Positions 33,609-42,542 of a DNA stretch of 64,000 nt are shown one piece after another. The notes under the pieces are model-generated. The model saw only the letters and a list, made by a program, of their open reading frames with translations, did not search any database and was not told where the DNA came from. Origin of the DNA: JBMNQH01 sp050944035 (GTDB lineage Bacteria > Bacillota > Clostridia > Oscillospirales > Oscillospiraceae); assembly GCA_050944035.1 (NCBI GenBank), contig JBMNQH010000001.1, positions 124,001 through 188,000 of the forward strand, given 5' to 3'. A program made the translations under genes and the position numbers. The first letter of the stretch is position 1. The number at the start of each line of letters is the position of its first letter.

Positions 33609-34499
33609 ATGTTTGGCTATATTCGACCATTAAAAGGAGAACTCAAAGTCCGAGAATATGAGAACTATCGTGCGCTTTACTGTGGGTTGTGCCATACACT
33701 GGCGCACCGCTGTGGTGCGTTGACACGGCTGACCGTCAACTATGATTTTACGTTTTTGGCCATGCTGTTATGGGATGCAGAGGATTCTCTCTGCTATATC
33801 CATCGGCGATGTGTTGTCAGTCCCTTTCGGAAGAAACGCTGTTGCAGCGTCCAGTCTGCTTCACTGGCGCGGTCTGCGAATTACAGTATGATTCTCAGTT
33901 GGTGGAAATTGCAGGACAGCCGCAAGGATGGTGGATTCTGGAAATCCCTCGCTGCAAGTTTGGGATTGCTTGTATTTCGTATTCCATACCGGCGTGCTGC
34001 AAAGCGCGCACAAGCCTTCGATCTTACGGTAAAAACCCGCCTGGAGGAACTTGCTGACTTGGAGCGGGCACACTGTGACTCAATTGACCAGGTTGCAAAT
34101 TGCTTTGCAGAAATTCTCCGTGCGGCAGCGGCAGAGGTCGCATCGGAAGAAAGACGGCGGATTTTGGAGCAGCTTCTATATCATACTGGCCGTGTGATTT
34201 ATCTGCTGGATGCAGCAGATGACCTTTCTGCCGACATTAAAACAGACAATTACAATCCGTTCCGTTATCGGTATGAACTGAAAGAAGAAACACTCGATGA
34301 AGCGCAAAAACAGCAAGTTCGATTGACATTACGACATTCGCTGAACTGTATGTCCTCCGCCTTTCAGTTGCTGAACCGCACGCCGTGGAGCGAGATTGTG
34401 GAAAATATTTTATATCAGGGAATTCCGGTTGTTGCCGAACAGGTGCTGGCAGGCGTTTGGGGGCATTCTAAACGGAATGAAGATGGAGCAAAAGAATGA
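33609..34499 (+). CDS. DUF5685 family protein
   Basis: A 296-residue protein starting MFGYIRPLKGELKVREYENY, the family start as I recall it, with LYCGLCHTL just after. The rest is mostly helical with several cysteines (for example CCSVQSASL); metal binding is possible but not shown. Its function is unknown. It overlaps by 4 bases the J-domain gene, with which it is often paired in Clostridia. Confidence 0.8.
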   Translation: MFGYIRPLKGELKVREYENYRALYCGLCHTLAHRCGALTRLTVNYDFTFLAMLLWDAEDSLCYIHRRCVVSPFRKKRCCSVQSASLARSANYSMILSWWKLQDSRKDGGFWKSLAASLGLLVFRIPYRRAAKRAQAFDLTVKTRLEELADLERAHCDSIDQVANCFAEILRAAAAEVASEERRRILEQLLYHTGRVIYLLDAADDLSADIKTDNYNPFRYRYELKEETLDEAQKQQVRLTLRHSLNCMSSAFQLLNRTPWSEIVENILYQGIPVVAEQVLAGVWGHSKRNEDGAKE

Positions 34500-35134
34500 A
34501 AGATCCGTATACCATTCTTGGCGTCTCTCGAGATGCTAGTGATGAAGAAGTGAAAAAAGCCTATTATACATTGGCCAGAAAATATCATCCTGATCACTAC
34601 CATGATAATCCGCTGTCCGATCTTGCACAGGAAAAAATGAAGGAAATCAACGAGGCTTATGACAGCATTACCAAAAGTCGTGCCTCGGGCGGGGACAGCA
34701 GTGCCGGTGGTGGCAGATATGACTATTCGTATGGTGGTGGTTCCAGTGCTTCAGCAGGGGCTGCCAGTACATCTGGTGAAATTTATGCCAAGATCCGCAG
34801 AGCAATCGATCAAAATAACATTGGTCTGGCGGAGAGCCTGCTCAACTCTGTGCAGGATCGTGGTGCGGAATGGCATTTTCTGATGGGAAGCCTTTGCTAT
34901 TGTAAGGGCTGGATGGATGAAGCCATGCGGTACTATGACAGGGCATCTTCCATGGAACCTGGAAACACGGAGTATCGGCAGGCTGCAATGTATATGCGCA
35001 GCGGCGGACAGGCTTATGGTTACAATAACGACCAGGGAATTATGGGAATGGACACCTGCGATTGTTGTACAAAGCTGTTTGTGGCGGACTGTTGTTGTGA
35101 GTGTATGGGCGGCGACCTGGTTCCGTGTTGCTGA
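34496..35134 (+). CDS. J-domain protein with Cys-rich C-terminal tail
   Basis: A 212-residue protein. The N-terminal J domain (residues 1-65) contains the HPD motif at 31-33, so it should stimulate a DnaK-type ATPase. A Gly/Ser-rich linker follows, then a TPR-like helical segment (LAESLLNSVQDRGAEWHFLMG). The last 25 residues contain nine cysteines (CDCCTK, DCCCEC, VPCC). It lacks the zinc finger of DnaJ, so it is a specialised co-chaperone. Its partner is likely the overlapping DUF5685 protein. Confidence 0.85.
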   Translation: MKDPYTILGVSRDASDEEVKKAYYTLARKYHPDHYHDNPLSDLAQEKMKEINEAYDSITKSRASGGDSSAGGGRYDYSYGGGSSASAGAASTSGEIYAKIRRAIDQNNIGLAESLLNSVQDRGAEWHFLMGSLCYCKGWMDEAMRYYDRASSMEPGNTEYRQAAMYMRSGGQAYGYNNDQGIMGMDTCDCCTKLFVADCCCECMGGDLVPCC

Positions 35135-35168
35135 CCGATAGAAGATTCTATTACGATTGGAGAATACT

Positions 35169-36047
35169 ATGATTAAGAGTATGACCGGATACGGCGGTGC
35201 CAAGGGCACCGTTGACGGTCTTGAGCTTTTTGTGGAGCTGAGAAGTGTGAACAATCGGTATTTGGATACCAATGTCCGGCTTCCCAGAAATTTTATGTTT
35301 GCGGAAGAAGCTGTGAAGTCAACAGTCAGTGCATCCATTTCCCGCGGAAAAGTGGATGTGTTTATTACTGTAAACAGCGCAAAGGCAGACAATGTCATTG
35401 TCAATGTCAATACGCCGCTGGCAAAGGGCTATCTTGCCGCTCTGACCAGTTTGGCAGAGCAGTATGGACTGTCCAACAATCTGTCTGCGATGGACATTGC
35501 TCGTTTCCCGGATGTGTTAAGCGTTGAAAAGAAAGAGGCGGACAAAGACGCAATTACTGCCGGAATATGCGATATTCTGGGAGCAGCGCTGGAAGAATTC
35601 CAAACCATGCGGATTCGAGAGGGAACACGCCTGCGCGATGACATTCTCGGCAAGGTGGAAACCATTGAAACCATGGTCAGCTTTATAGAAAGCCGGTCCC
35701 CGGAGACCGTGAGCGAGTACCGGCAGCGTCTGGAACAAAAGATGCGGGAAGTGTTGGAGAGTACCGAAATTGAGGAATCCCGCATTGTTCTGGAAGCAGC
35801 AATTTTTGCAGATAAAGTTACAGTAGATGAGGAGACTGTTCGTTTGCGCAGTCATATTGCGCAGTTACGCGACATGCTGATGGGCGGTTCCCCTGTGGGT
35901 CGTAAGCTGGATTTCCTGATTCAGGAATTTAACCGTGAAGCCAATACCATCGGCTCAAAATGCAACGACGGGGAGATTGCCCGTTGCGTTGTGGATCTGA
36001 AATCTGAGATCGAAAAGATTCGAGAGCAGGTTCAGAACATCGAATAG
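35169..36047 (+). CDS. yicC: YicC/YloC family endoribonuclease
   Basis: A 292-residue member of the YicC/YloC family. It begins MIKSMTGYGGAKG and has the central VELRSVNNRYLD and the C-terminal FLIQEFNREANTIGSKCND. Family members act as RNA-cleaving or RNA-adaptor proteins. ATG 35169 is used (a TTG at 35157 is in frame). The order yicC-remA-gmk-rpoZ-priA is standard in Firmicutes. Confidence 0.94.
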   Translation: MIKSMTGYGGAKGTVDGLELFVELRSVNNRYLDTNVRLPRNFMFAEEAVKSTVSASISRGKVDVFITVNSAKADNVIVNVNTPLAKGYLAALTSLAEQYGLSNNLSAMDIARFPDVLSVEKKEADKDAITAGICDILGAALEEFQTMRIREGTRLRDDILGKVETIETMVSFIESRSPETVSEYRQRLEQKMREVLESTEIEESRIVLEAAIFADKVTVDEETVRLRSHIAQLRDMLMGGSPVGRKLDFLIQEFNREANTIGSKCNDGEIARCVVDLKSEIEKIREQVQNIE

Positions 36048-36058
36048 GAGGGGATGTC

Positions 36059-36331
36059 ATGAAACTGATCAATATTGGATTCGGGAATATGGTTTCCGGG
36101 TCCCGCATTGTTGCTGTGGTCAGTCCGGAGTCAGCTCCTATCAAGCGTATTGTGCAGGATGTTCGCGAACGTGGAATGCTGATCGATGCAACCTATGGCC
36201 GGAGAACCCGTGCTGTGATTATCATGGATAGCGGGCATGTTATTTTGTGTGCTCTTCTGCCGGAGACAGTTGCCGGCCGGAGTGCGGAAAAATCAGAGAC
36301 AGAAATCGGAGAGGAAGAACATGAAGAATAA
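36059..36331 (+). CDS. remA: RemA family (DUF370) DNA-binding regulator
   Basis: A 90-residue RemA-type protein. The sequence MKLINIGFGNMV followed by RIVAVVSPESAPIKRIV and GRRTRAVIIMDSGHVIL is diagnostic. In Bacillus, RemA activates matrix and osmoprotection genes. An acidic tail replaces the usual end. AGGAGGGG precedes the ATG. The gmk start lies 11 bases inside its end. Confidence 0.93.
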   Translation: MKLINIGFGNMVSGSRIVAVVSPESAPIKRIVQDVRERGMLIDATYGRRTRAVIIMDSGHVILCALLPETVAGRSAEKSETEIGEEEHEE

Positions 36332-36920
36332 AAAGGGAAAACTGATCATAATTTCCGGTCCGTCCGGCGTGGGGAAAAGCACAGTGATCTCCCGTCTGAT
36401 GGCCAAACGTGACGATTTTGTGTTTTCCATTTCTGCAACCACCCGCGAACCGCGTGGCGGTGAGCAGGATGGCGTGCATTACTATTTTACCAGTCGGGAG
36501 CAGTTTCAGGAAATGATCGAGGCAGATGCATTTCTGGAGTATGCGGAATATGCGGGCAACTTTTACGGTACGCCAAGGGGTCCAATTGAGAAGTGTCTTG
36601 CTGAAGGAAAGAATGTGATTTTGGATATTGAAGTCCAGGGCGCATTGCAGGTGCGGCAGAAAATGCCGGAAGCGCTTGCAATATTTTTTGCTCCCCCTTC
36701 ATTTCAGGAGCTGGAACGCCGTTTGCGTGGGCGCAAGCAGGACAGCGAAGAAAAGATCCTGCTTCGTCTGAAAACGGCAAGAAATGAAATCAAAAAGGCA
36801 GATCAGTATGATTATATCATCGTAAATGATGGTCCAGATCGCTCGGCTGATATGATGATTGCTATTTTAACTGCAGAACAGTGCAAAGCTGCAAATCAAT
36901 TACATTTATTGGAGGTCTAA
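36321..36920 (+). CDS. gmk: Guanylate kinase
   Basis: GMP kinase, 199 residues. The P-loop GPSGVGKST is at about residues 12-20, followed by the GMP-binding SISATTREPRGGEQDGVHYYF. ATG 36321 after GAGGAAG is chosen, which removes a 28-residue artificial extension. It overlaps remA by 11 bases. Confidence 0.96.
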   Translation: MKNKKGKLIIISGPSGVGKSTVISRLMAKRDDFVFSISATTREPRGGEQDGVHYYFTSREQFQEMIEADAFLEYAEYAGNFYGTPRGPIEKCLAEGKNVILDIEVQGALQVRQKMPEALAIFFAPPSFQELERRLRGRKQDSEEKILLRLKTARNEIKKADQYDYIIVNDGPDRSADMMIAILTAEQCKAANQLHLLEV

Positions 36921-36924
36921 ATTT

Positions 36925-37122
36925 ATGATGCTCTATCCCCCTATGGCTGAACTGGTTGACAAAGTTGGCAGCCGTTATTTGCTTGTAAATCTTGTTGCCC
37001 GCAGAGCGCGGAAACTTTCCTCCATTGCAGAGGAAACCGACACCCCGATGGAGGAAAAACCGGTTTCGTCTGCGATTGATGAGGTATATGACGGAAAATT
37101 GACAATCAAGAACGAACAGTAA
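36925..37122 (+). CDS. rpoZ: RNA polymerase omega subunit
   Basis: A 65-residue omega subunit. It has the conserved YLLVNLVARRARKL segment and the acidic end leading to AIDEVYDGKL. GGAGG precedes the tandem ATG codons at 36925 and 36928, so the exact first codon is uncertain. It sits between gmk and priA as in other Firmicutes. Confidence 0.93.
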   Translation: MMLYPPMAELVDKVGSRYLLVNLVARRARKLSSIAEETDTPMEEKPVSSAIDEVYDGKLTIKNEQ

Positions 37123-37157
37123 GTTCACAGACAAAGTTTCTATTTTAAGATAAAAAA

Positions 37158-37220
37158 GCAATCGCATTGCCCGTACCTGTTGTGCCGGGCTGCCTATTCA
37201 ACGATTGAATGATTTATAGG
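37158..37220 (+). other. Predicted structured RNA segment between rpoZ and priA
   Basis: Three candidate hairpins follow each other: GCAAT/ATTGC (37158-37170), GCCCG/CGGGC (37169-37190) and CCTAT/ATAGG (37193-37220), the last with TTCAA/TTGAA inside. The first two share bases and exclude each other. I recognise no known RNA family. Confidence 0.3.
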
Positions 37221-37236
37221 CCTGACACACAAAGCG

Positions 37237-37268
37237 GCGGGGCAACTTGACCCCGCTCTATTTTTCTT
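37237..37268 (+). terminator. Terminator before priA
   Basis: GCGGGG (37237-37242) pairs with CCCCGC (37251-37256), followed by a T-rich stretch. It lies just before the priA ribosome binding site and could instead act as an attenuator. Confidence 0.65.
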
Positions 37269-37287
37269 TCAGAGAGGGCGGTGAGAA

Positions 37288-39747
37288 ATGGCAGAGACAA
37301 TTGCGAAGATTGCAGTATCAGCAGCAACCTATTGGGTTGACCGCCCGTACGACTATAAGATTCCAGACAAACTGCTGGGACAGGTTGTACCAGGCAGCCG
37401 TGTGGTAGTTCCTTTTGGAAAAGGGAACCGACGGACAGAGGGAATCGTTCTTGCCCTGGCAGAGGCTGGTGCTTATGATAAGCTGAAATGCGTGGAAACG
37501 GTATTGGACGAACAGCCAGTGCTGACAGATGAGCAAATTCATCTTGCCCTTTGGATGCGGGAACGTTTTTTCTGTACAGTGTACGATGCCGTGAAAACCA
37601 TGCTGCCTGCCGGTTTGTGGTTTGATCTGCAGCTGATATATCGTTTGGCAGACGGGATAGACCGTGCAGAAGCTTTGGATCAGGTCAGCCATTCCGAAAA
37701 AGAGGCGCAAATATTGGAGGCCATATTTGCTGCCGGTGGTTCTTGTGAGCTGCGGCAGCTGAACCAGCTTTTCGGTGGAAGCAGTCCGCGTGCTGCGCTG
37801 CAAAGTTTGGTGAAAAAGGGTATCCTCGTAACAGAGGGAACAGAGAAGCGACGTGTACAGGATAAGCTGCTTCAGTTTGCTTCGCTTGCCATTCCGGCAG
37901 AAGAGGCTTTGGCGCTCGCGGAGAAAAAATGCCGCCGTGCGCCGCAGCAAGCCAGTATTTTGCAGTTGCTTTCTGCGGTTGGACGCGCTTCTGTACCGGA
38001 GATCTGCTACTTTACCGGTGCGCCCAAAGCCAGTCTCACTGCCTTGCAGAAAAACGGAGCTGTCACAATCGAACTGGACGAGGTGTTCCGCAGACCGGAT
38101 TTCCACTGCGGAGAGATCGCGCCGATTCCAGCCTTGAGCGCAGAGCAGGAAGAGGCGTTTTCCGGCATTCGACAGCTGGCGGAGTGCAATAAGGCGCAAG
38201 CAGCTCTGTTGTTCGGCGTCACTGGCAGTGGAAAGACCACGGTCTATATTCATTTGATTGATATGATGCTGAAACAGGGAAAAGGAGTCATCCTGCTGGT
38301 GCCCGAAATTGCATTGACCCCACAGATGCTTCAGACTTTTTCCTCGTACTTTTCGGATACCATCGCAATTCTGCACAGCTCCCTGGCAGCAGGAGAGCGA
38401 TATGACGAGTGGAAGCGGATCCGCAATGGACAGGCCAAGCTGGTCATTGGAACGCGAAGTGCGGTGTTTGCACCGGTGCAGCATCTCGGTATGATTATCA
38501 TTGATGAGGAGCAGGAGGGGTCGTATAAGTCGGAAAATGCACCGCGCTATCATGCACGGGACATTGCAAAGTACCGCTGTAATAAGAACCGGGCATTGCT
38601 ATTGCTCGGCTCTGCGACTCCTGACATCGAGAGCCGGTACTACGCGGCCAGCGGGCGATATCATTATTTTACACTTTTGGAACGATATAATCAGCAGGCG
38701 TTGCCGTATGTCTTGATTGTGGACATGAAGCAGGAACTGCGTGCCGGGAATGGCAGCAGTATCAGTTCTCTGCTCCGAAAGGAACTGGCAGAGAATCTGG
38801 AACGCGGAGAACAGAGTATTCTGTTCTTGAACCGTCGTGGTGCCAACCGCATGATTACCTGTATGGACTGTGGATATACGTATCGTTGTCCAAGATGCAG
38901 CGTCAATTTGACCTATCACAGTGCCAACCGGCGACTGATGTGCCATTACTGCGGGTTTTCTCAACCCGCTGATGCGGATTGTCCGGCCTGCGGCGGTCTG
39001 CTTCGTCATGTTGGTACCGGAACACAGCAGGTGGAAACAGAACTGGAAGCCCTGTTTCCGGGGATAACCCTCCTGCGTATGGATACCGATACTGTTGCGC
39101 CGGCTGGTTCCCATGATGCGCTGTTGTCCAGGTTTCAAGACGAGCAGATCCCCATCATGATCGGGACGCAGATGGTGGCAAAAGGCCTGCATTTTGGAAA
39201 TGTCACTTTGGTTGGCGTCATTTCTGCGGATCAGTCTTTGTATGCCAGCGATTACCGTGCCGCAGAACGGACATTTTCACTGCTTACCCAGGTCGTGGGA
39301 AGAGCGGGGCGGGGTGACAAACCGGGCCGCGCCATCATTCAAACCTATACACCCGACAATCAGACAATTTTACAGGCAGCAAATCAGGATTATACCAGTT
39401 TTTACGAATCGGAAATGCAGATGCGGCGTTTGCTGCACTGTCCGCCGTTTTCGGAGCTGTATGCGATCACAGCTTCCGGTTTGCAGGAAAGTACCGTGTT
39501 GCAGGCATGTCTCCGGATCCGTGATCTTCTGCTACAGGAATTCACGGGAAGCCAGGATATCCGCATCCTCGGCCCGGCGCCGCTTCCTGTGGCAAAGGTG
39601 AACAACCGGTTCCGCTACCGAATTACGATCAGCTGCAGGGATGGCAAGCCTGTTCGCACAATGCTTGCCGCAATCCTGTCGCATTGCGGTTCGGCAAAAG
39701 AATATAAGGGTGTTTCCGTGTATGCGGATCAAAACCCATCAGAATAG
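37288..39747 (+). CDS. priA: Primosomal protein N' (replication restart helicase PriA)
   Basis: PriA, 819 residues, which reloads the replicative helicase at stalled forks. The N-terminal 3'-OH-binding domain covers about residues 1-105. Walker A is GVTGSGKTT (about residue 310) and the helicase motif II is DEEQEGSYK. A zinc-binding insert contains eight cysteines (CMDCGY, CPRC, CHYCGF and CPACGG). Motifs V and VI, including QVVGRAGRG, follow. GAGGGCGGTGAG lies before the ATG. It opens the run priA-def-fmt-rsmB-rlmN. Confidence 0.97.
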   Translation: MAETIAKIAVSAATYWVDRPYDYKIPDKLLGQVVPGSRVVVPFGKGNRRTEGIVLALAEAGAYDKLKCVETVLDEQPVLTDEQIHLALWMRERFFCTVYDAVKTMLPAGLWFDLQLIYRLADGIDRAEALDQVSHSEKEAQILEAIFAAGGSCELRQLNQLFGGSSPRAALQSLVKKGILVTEGTEKRRVQDKLLQFASLAIPAEEALALAEKKCRRAPQQASILQLLSAVGRASVPEICYFTGAPKASLTALQKNGAVTIELDEVFRRPDFHCGEIAPIPALSAEQEEAFSGIRQLAECNKAQAALLFGVTGSGKTTVYIHLIDMMLKQGKGVILLVPEIALTPQMLQTFSSYFSDTIAILHSSLAAGERYDEWKRIRNGQAKLVIGTRSAVFAPVQHLGMIIIDEEQEGSYKSENAPRYHARDIAKYRCNKNRALLLLGSATPDIESRYYAASGRYHYFTLLERYNQQALPYVLIVDMKQELRAGNGSSISSLLRKELAENLERGEQSILFLNRRGANRMITCMDCGYTYRCPRCSVNLTYHSANRRLMCHYCGFSQPADADCPACGGLLRHVGTGTQQVETELEALFPGITLLRMDTDTVAPAGSHDALLSRFQDEQIPIMIGTQMVAKGLHFGNVTLVGVISADQSLYASDYRAAERTFSLLTQVVGRAGRGDKPGRAIIQTYTPDNQTILQAANQDYTSFYESEMQMRRLLHCPPFSELYAITASGLQESTVLQACLRIRDLLLQEFTGSQDIRILGPAPLPVAKVNNRFRYRITISCRDGKPVRTMLAAILSHCGSAKEYKGVSVYADQNPSE

Positions 39748-39762
39748 AAAGGTTGCATTACT

Positions 39763-40281
39763 ATGGCACTTCGAATTATTGCAAAAAAGGGAGAATCGAT
39801 TCTTTCCAAACGTTGCAGACCCGTTACAGACTTTAACGATCGTCTGCATACATTGCTTGATGATATGCGTGAGACACTGATGGCCTCAAACGGCGTTGGA
39901 TTGGCTGCACCGCAGGTCAGTATTCTGCGCCGGGCTGTTGTTGTTCTGGAAACTAACGTGGAACAGGAAGGCGAAGAGTACATCATTGAACTCATCAATC
40001 CGGAGATTGTTGCACAGGAAGGCGAACAGGACGGTTCAGAGGGTTGCCTGAGCCTTCCCGGCCTCTATGGATTTGTCAAACGTCCGATGAAGGTGACTGT
40101 CCGCGCACAGGATCGCAACGGAGTATGGTTTGAGGTGACCGGCGAGGGCTTGACGGCAAGGGCATTTTGTCATGAGCTGGATCATCTGGATGGAATCCTC
40201 TTTGACCAGTATGTCGACCGTCTGCTGACGGAAGAAGAGCTGTTGGCGGAGATGGAAGCGGAAGAAGAGCCAGAGGCATAG
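39763..40281 (+). CDS. def: Peptide deformylase
   Basis: Peptide deformylase, 172 residues, which removes the formyl group from nascent proteins. Motif 1 GVGLAAPQ is at 44-51, motif 2 EGCLSLPG at 93-100 (metal-binding Cys) and motif 3 HELDH at 136-140. A C-terminal acidic tail follows. It pairs functionally with fmt, which adds the formyl group. Confidence 0.96.
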   Translation: MALRIIAKKGESILSKRCRPVTDFNDRLHTLLDDMRETLMASNGVGLAAPQVSILRRAVVVLETNVEQEGEEYIIELINPEIVAQEGEQDGSEGCLSLPGLYGFVKRPMKVTVRAQDRNGVWFEVTGEGLTARAFCHELDHLDGILFDQYVDRLLTEEELLAEMEAEEEPEA

Positions 40282-40296
40282 GAAAGCGAGACCAAT

Positions 40297-41226
40297 ATGA
40301 GAATTGTATTCATGGGTACCCCAGATTTTGCGGTTGCCTCTCTACAAAGACTGATTGACGACGGCTATGATGTTGTTGGCGTCTTTACACAGCCGGATAA
40401 ACCCCGCAACCGTGGTATGAAATTGAGTTTCAGTCCGGTAAAGGAGTTGGCTGTCCAGGCTGGTATTCCGGTGTTTCAGCCGGAAAAAATGCGCGATGGT
40501 ACCGCTTTGCGGCAGATGCAGTCTCTGGAACCGGATTTAATTGTCGTAGTTGCCTACGGCCGGATTTTGCCGGATGAACTCATCACTGTGGCGCCGATGG
40601 GCTGCATCAATGTTCATGGTTCTCTGCTCCCAAAGTACCGAGGCAGCGCGCCCATTCAATGGGCGGTGCTGAACGGTGACCGGATCACCGGCGTTACGAC
40701 AATGTACATTGCCAGTGAACTGGATGCCGGCGACATCATTTATACCGCAGAGACTGAGATCGGTGAGTTTGAAACCAGCGGCGAACTGTTTGATCGTCTG
40801 TGTCTGCTTGGTGCGGATCTGCTCAGCAAAACTGTCCGTGACATGAAAGCCGGAACTGCCCCCAGAATTCCACAGGATGCGGCAGACGCAACCTATGCAC
40901 CGCAGTTGAACAAGGAGATGAGTGCCATTGACTGGACCAAATCTCCGCGGGAAATCGTCAAATGGGTCTGTGGGATGAATCCCTGGCCCATTGCAACGAC
41001 GGAGATCTTTGGTGTCCAGTTCCGGATCTTTGCAGTGGCCTATACGGAAAACAGGACCGATTTGCCAGCGGGCAGTGTGGTATCAGCAGGCAAACAGGGA
41101 ATTGAAATGGCCTGCGGCACCGGGGAGACGCTCCTCATTCAGCGTTTGCAGGCATCTGGTGGCAAACGCATGGAAGCCGCTGCATACCTGCTCGGGCATC
41201 CGTTGAGTGCGGAGGGATGGCTGTGA
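40297..41226 (+). CDS. fmt: Methionyl-tRNA formyltransferase
   Basis: Fmt, 309 residues, which formylates initiator Met-tRNA. The catalytic region contains NVHGSLLPKYRGSAPIQWA with the conserved Asn and His, and ELDAGDI with the Asp. A C-terminal tRNA-binding domain follows. It lies 15 bases after def and overlaps rsmB by 10 bases. Confidence 0.96.
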   Translation: MRIVFMGTPDFAVASLQRLIDDGYDVVGVFTQPDKPRNRGMKLSFSPVKELAVQAGIPVFQPEKMRDGTALRQMQSLEPDLIVVVAYGRILPDELITVAPMGCINVHGSLLPKYRGSAPIQWAVLNGDRITGVTTMYIASELDAGDIIYTAETEIGEFETSGELFDRLCLLGADLLSKTVRDMKAGTAPRIPQDAADATYAPQLNKEMSAIDWTKSPREIVKWVCGMNPWPIATTEIFGVQFRIFAVAYTENRTDLPAGSVVSAGKQGIEMACGTGETLLIQRLQASGGKRMEAAAYLLGHPLSAEGWL

Positions 41227-42542
41227 CGGCCCGTCAGACCGCACTGTTGGTACTGGAACGCTGCCGGCGCAGCGGTGCCTGGTCGGATGCGTTGCTCGAC
41301 AGCATGATTGTCAGCGCAAAACTGGAATGCCGTGATGCAGCGCTGGTTTCCAGACTTTGCTATGGTGTCTTGCAGAATACAACCTACTGTGATTTTTGCA
41401 TTGATGCGTATTCTACGATCAAAACGGCAAAGATAGAACCAAAGGTATTGGATATTCTTCGACTTTCGGTTTATCAGCTCCTGTATATGGATCGCATCCC
41501 GGCCCATGCTGTGGTCAATGAAGCGGTAACGCTGTGCAAAACCAGTGGCCTTTCCAGGGCATCCGGATTTGTCAATGCGGTGCTCCGCAGAGTTGCGGAA
41601 CATAAGGAGCAGTTGCCGGAGGTTCCCAGGACGGATCCAGCAGTCTATCTTTCGATCCGTTACAGCCATCCGCTTTGGCTTGCCCGTGAAATGCTTGCGC
41701 TATATGGACTGGAATTTGCCAAGGCATATTTTGCAGCCAACAATGTGCCAGTTCCAATGATAGCGCAGGTCAATACGCTACGGACCGACATCGGGATATT
41801 GCAGCAAAAGCTTGCCGAAAGCAGCGTACAGGCGGAGCGTGTGGACTGGCTTCCTGATTGTCTGGCACTTTCCAGAAGTGGGGATCTGACGCAACTACCC
41901 GCTTTTGTTGACGGTGATTTCTATATTCAGGATCCGGCGGCCAAATTGGCGATAATAGCGGCAGATCCGAAAAAAGGGATGCAGGTACTGGATGCCTGCG
42001 CCGCACCCGGCGGAAAAAGCTTTGCCGCTGCGATTCAGATGGAAAACTGTGGCAGGATTCGCGCCTGTGATTTGCATGAAAAAAAGTGTAAGCGCATTCG
42101 GGAGGGAGCGGAACGTCTCGGGATTTCTATCATTGAGACCGCACAGATGGACGCCCGTGAACCGGATGACAGGTTGGGACAGTTCGATCTTGTCATTGCG
42201 GATGTACCCTGTTCCGGTCTCGGTGTCATTCGGAAAAAGCCGGATATCCGATACAAAAAGGAAAGCGAACTGGCGGGGCTGCCGGATATCCAGCTGGATA
42301 TTTTGAAGGGGCTGGCCAACTGTGTTGCCGCTGGTGGCGTGCTGCTGTACTCAACCTGTACGGTGCGTCAATGTGAGAATGAGGTGGTTGTCCAGGCATT
42401 TTTGGCGCAGCATCCGGAATTCAAACTGGAGCCCTTTGTTTTACCGGAACCGGTTGGTGCCTGTAACGGCATGGTTACGTTGTGGCCCCATCTGCATGGC
42501 ACAGATGGATTTTTCATTTGCAAATTGAGGAAACAGGTATGA
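41217..42542 (+). CDS. rsmB: 16S rRNA (cytosine(967)-C(5))-methyltransferase RsmB
   Basis: RsmB (Sun), 441 residues. The N-terminal NusB-like RNA-binding domain covers about residues 1-140. The C-terminal m5C methyltransferase domain contains the SAM-binding DACAAPGGKSFAAA, the PCSG motif with one catalytic cysteine (DVPCSGLGVI) and the second cysteine in YSTCTV. It overlaps fmt upstream by 10 bases and rlmN downstream by 4. Confidence 0.96.
   Translation: MAVTARQTALLVLERCRRSGAWSDALLDSMIVSAKLECRDAALVSRLCYGVLQNTTYCDFCIDAYSTIKTAKIEPKVLDILRLSVYQLLYMDRIPAHAVVNEAVTLCKTSGLSRASGFVNAVLRRVAEHKEQLPEVPRTDPAVYLSIRYSHPLWLAREMLALYGLEFAKAYFAANNVPVPMIAQVNTLRTDIGILQQKLAESSVQAERVDWLPDCLALSRSGDLTQLPAFVDGDFYIQDPAAKLAIIAADPKKGMQVLDACAAPGGKSFAAAIQMENCGRIRACDLHEKKCKRIREGAERLGISIIETAQMDAREPDDRLGQFDLVIADVPCSGLGVIRKKPDIRYKKESELAGLPDIQLDILKGLANCVAAGGVLLYSTCTVRQCENEVVVQAFLAQHPEFKLEPFVLPEPVGACNGMVTLWPHLHGTDGFFICKLRKQV

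Noticed and set aside
37318..38553. A 411-codon minus-strand frame opposite priA
   Set aside because: No ribosome binding site or recognisable domain; it lies within a certain gene.
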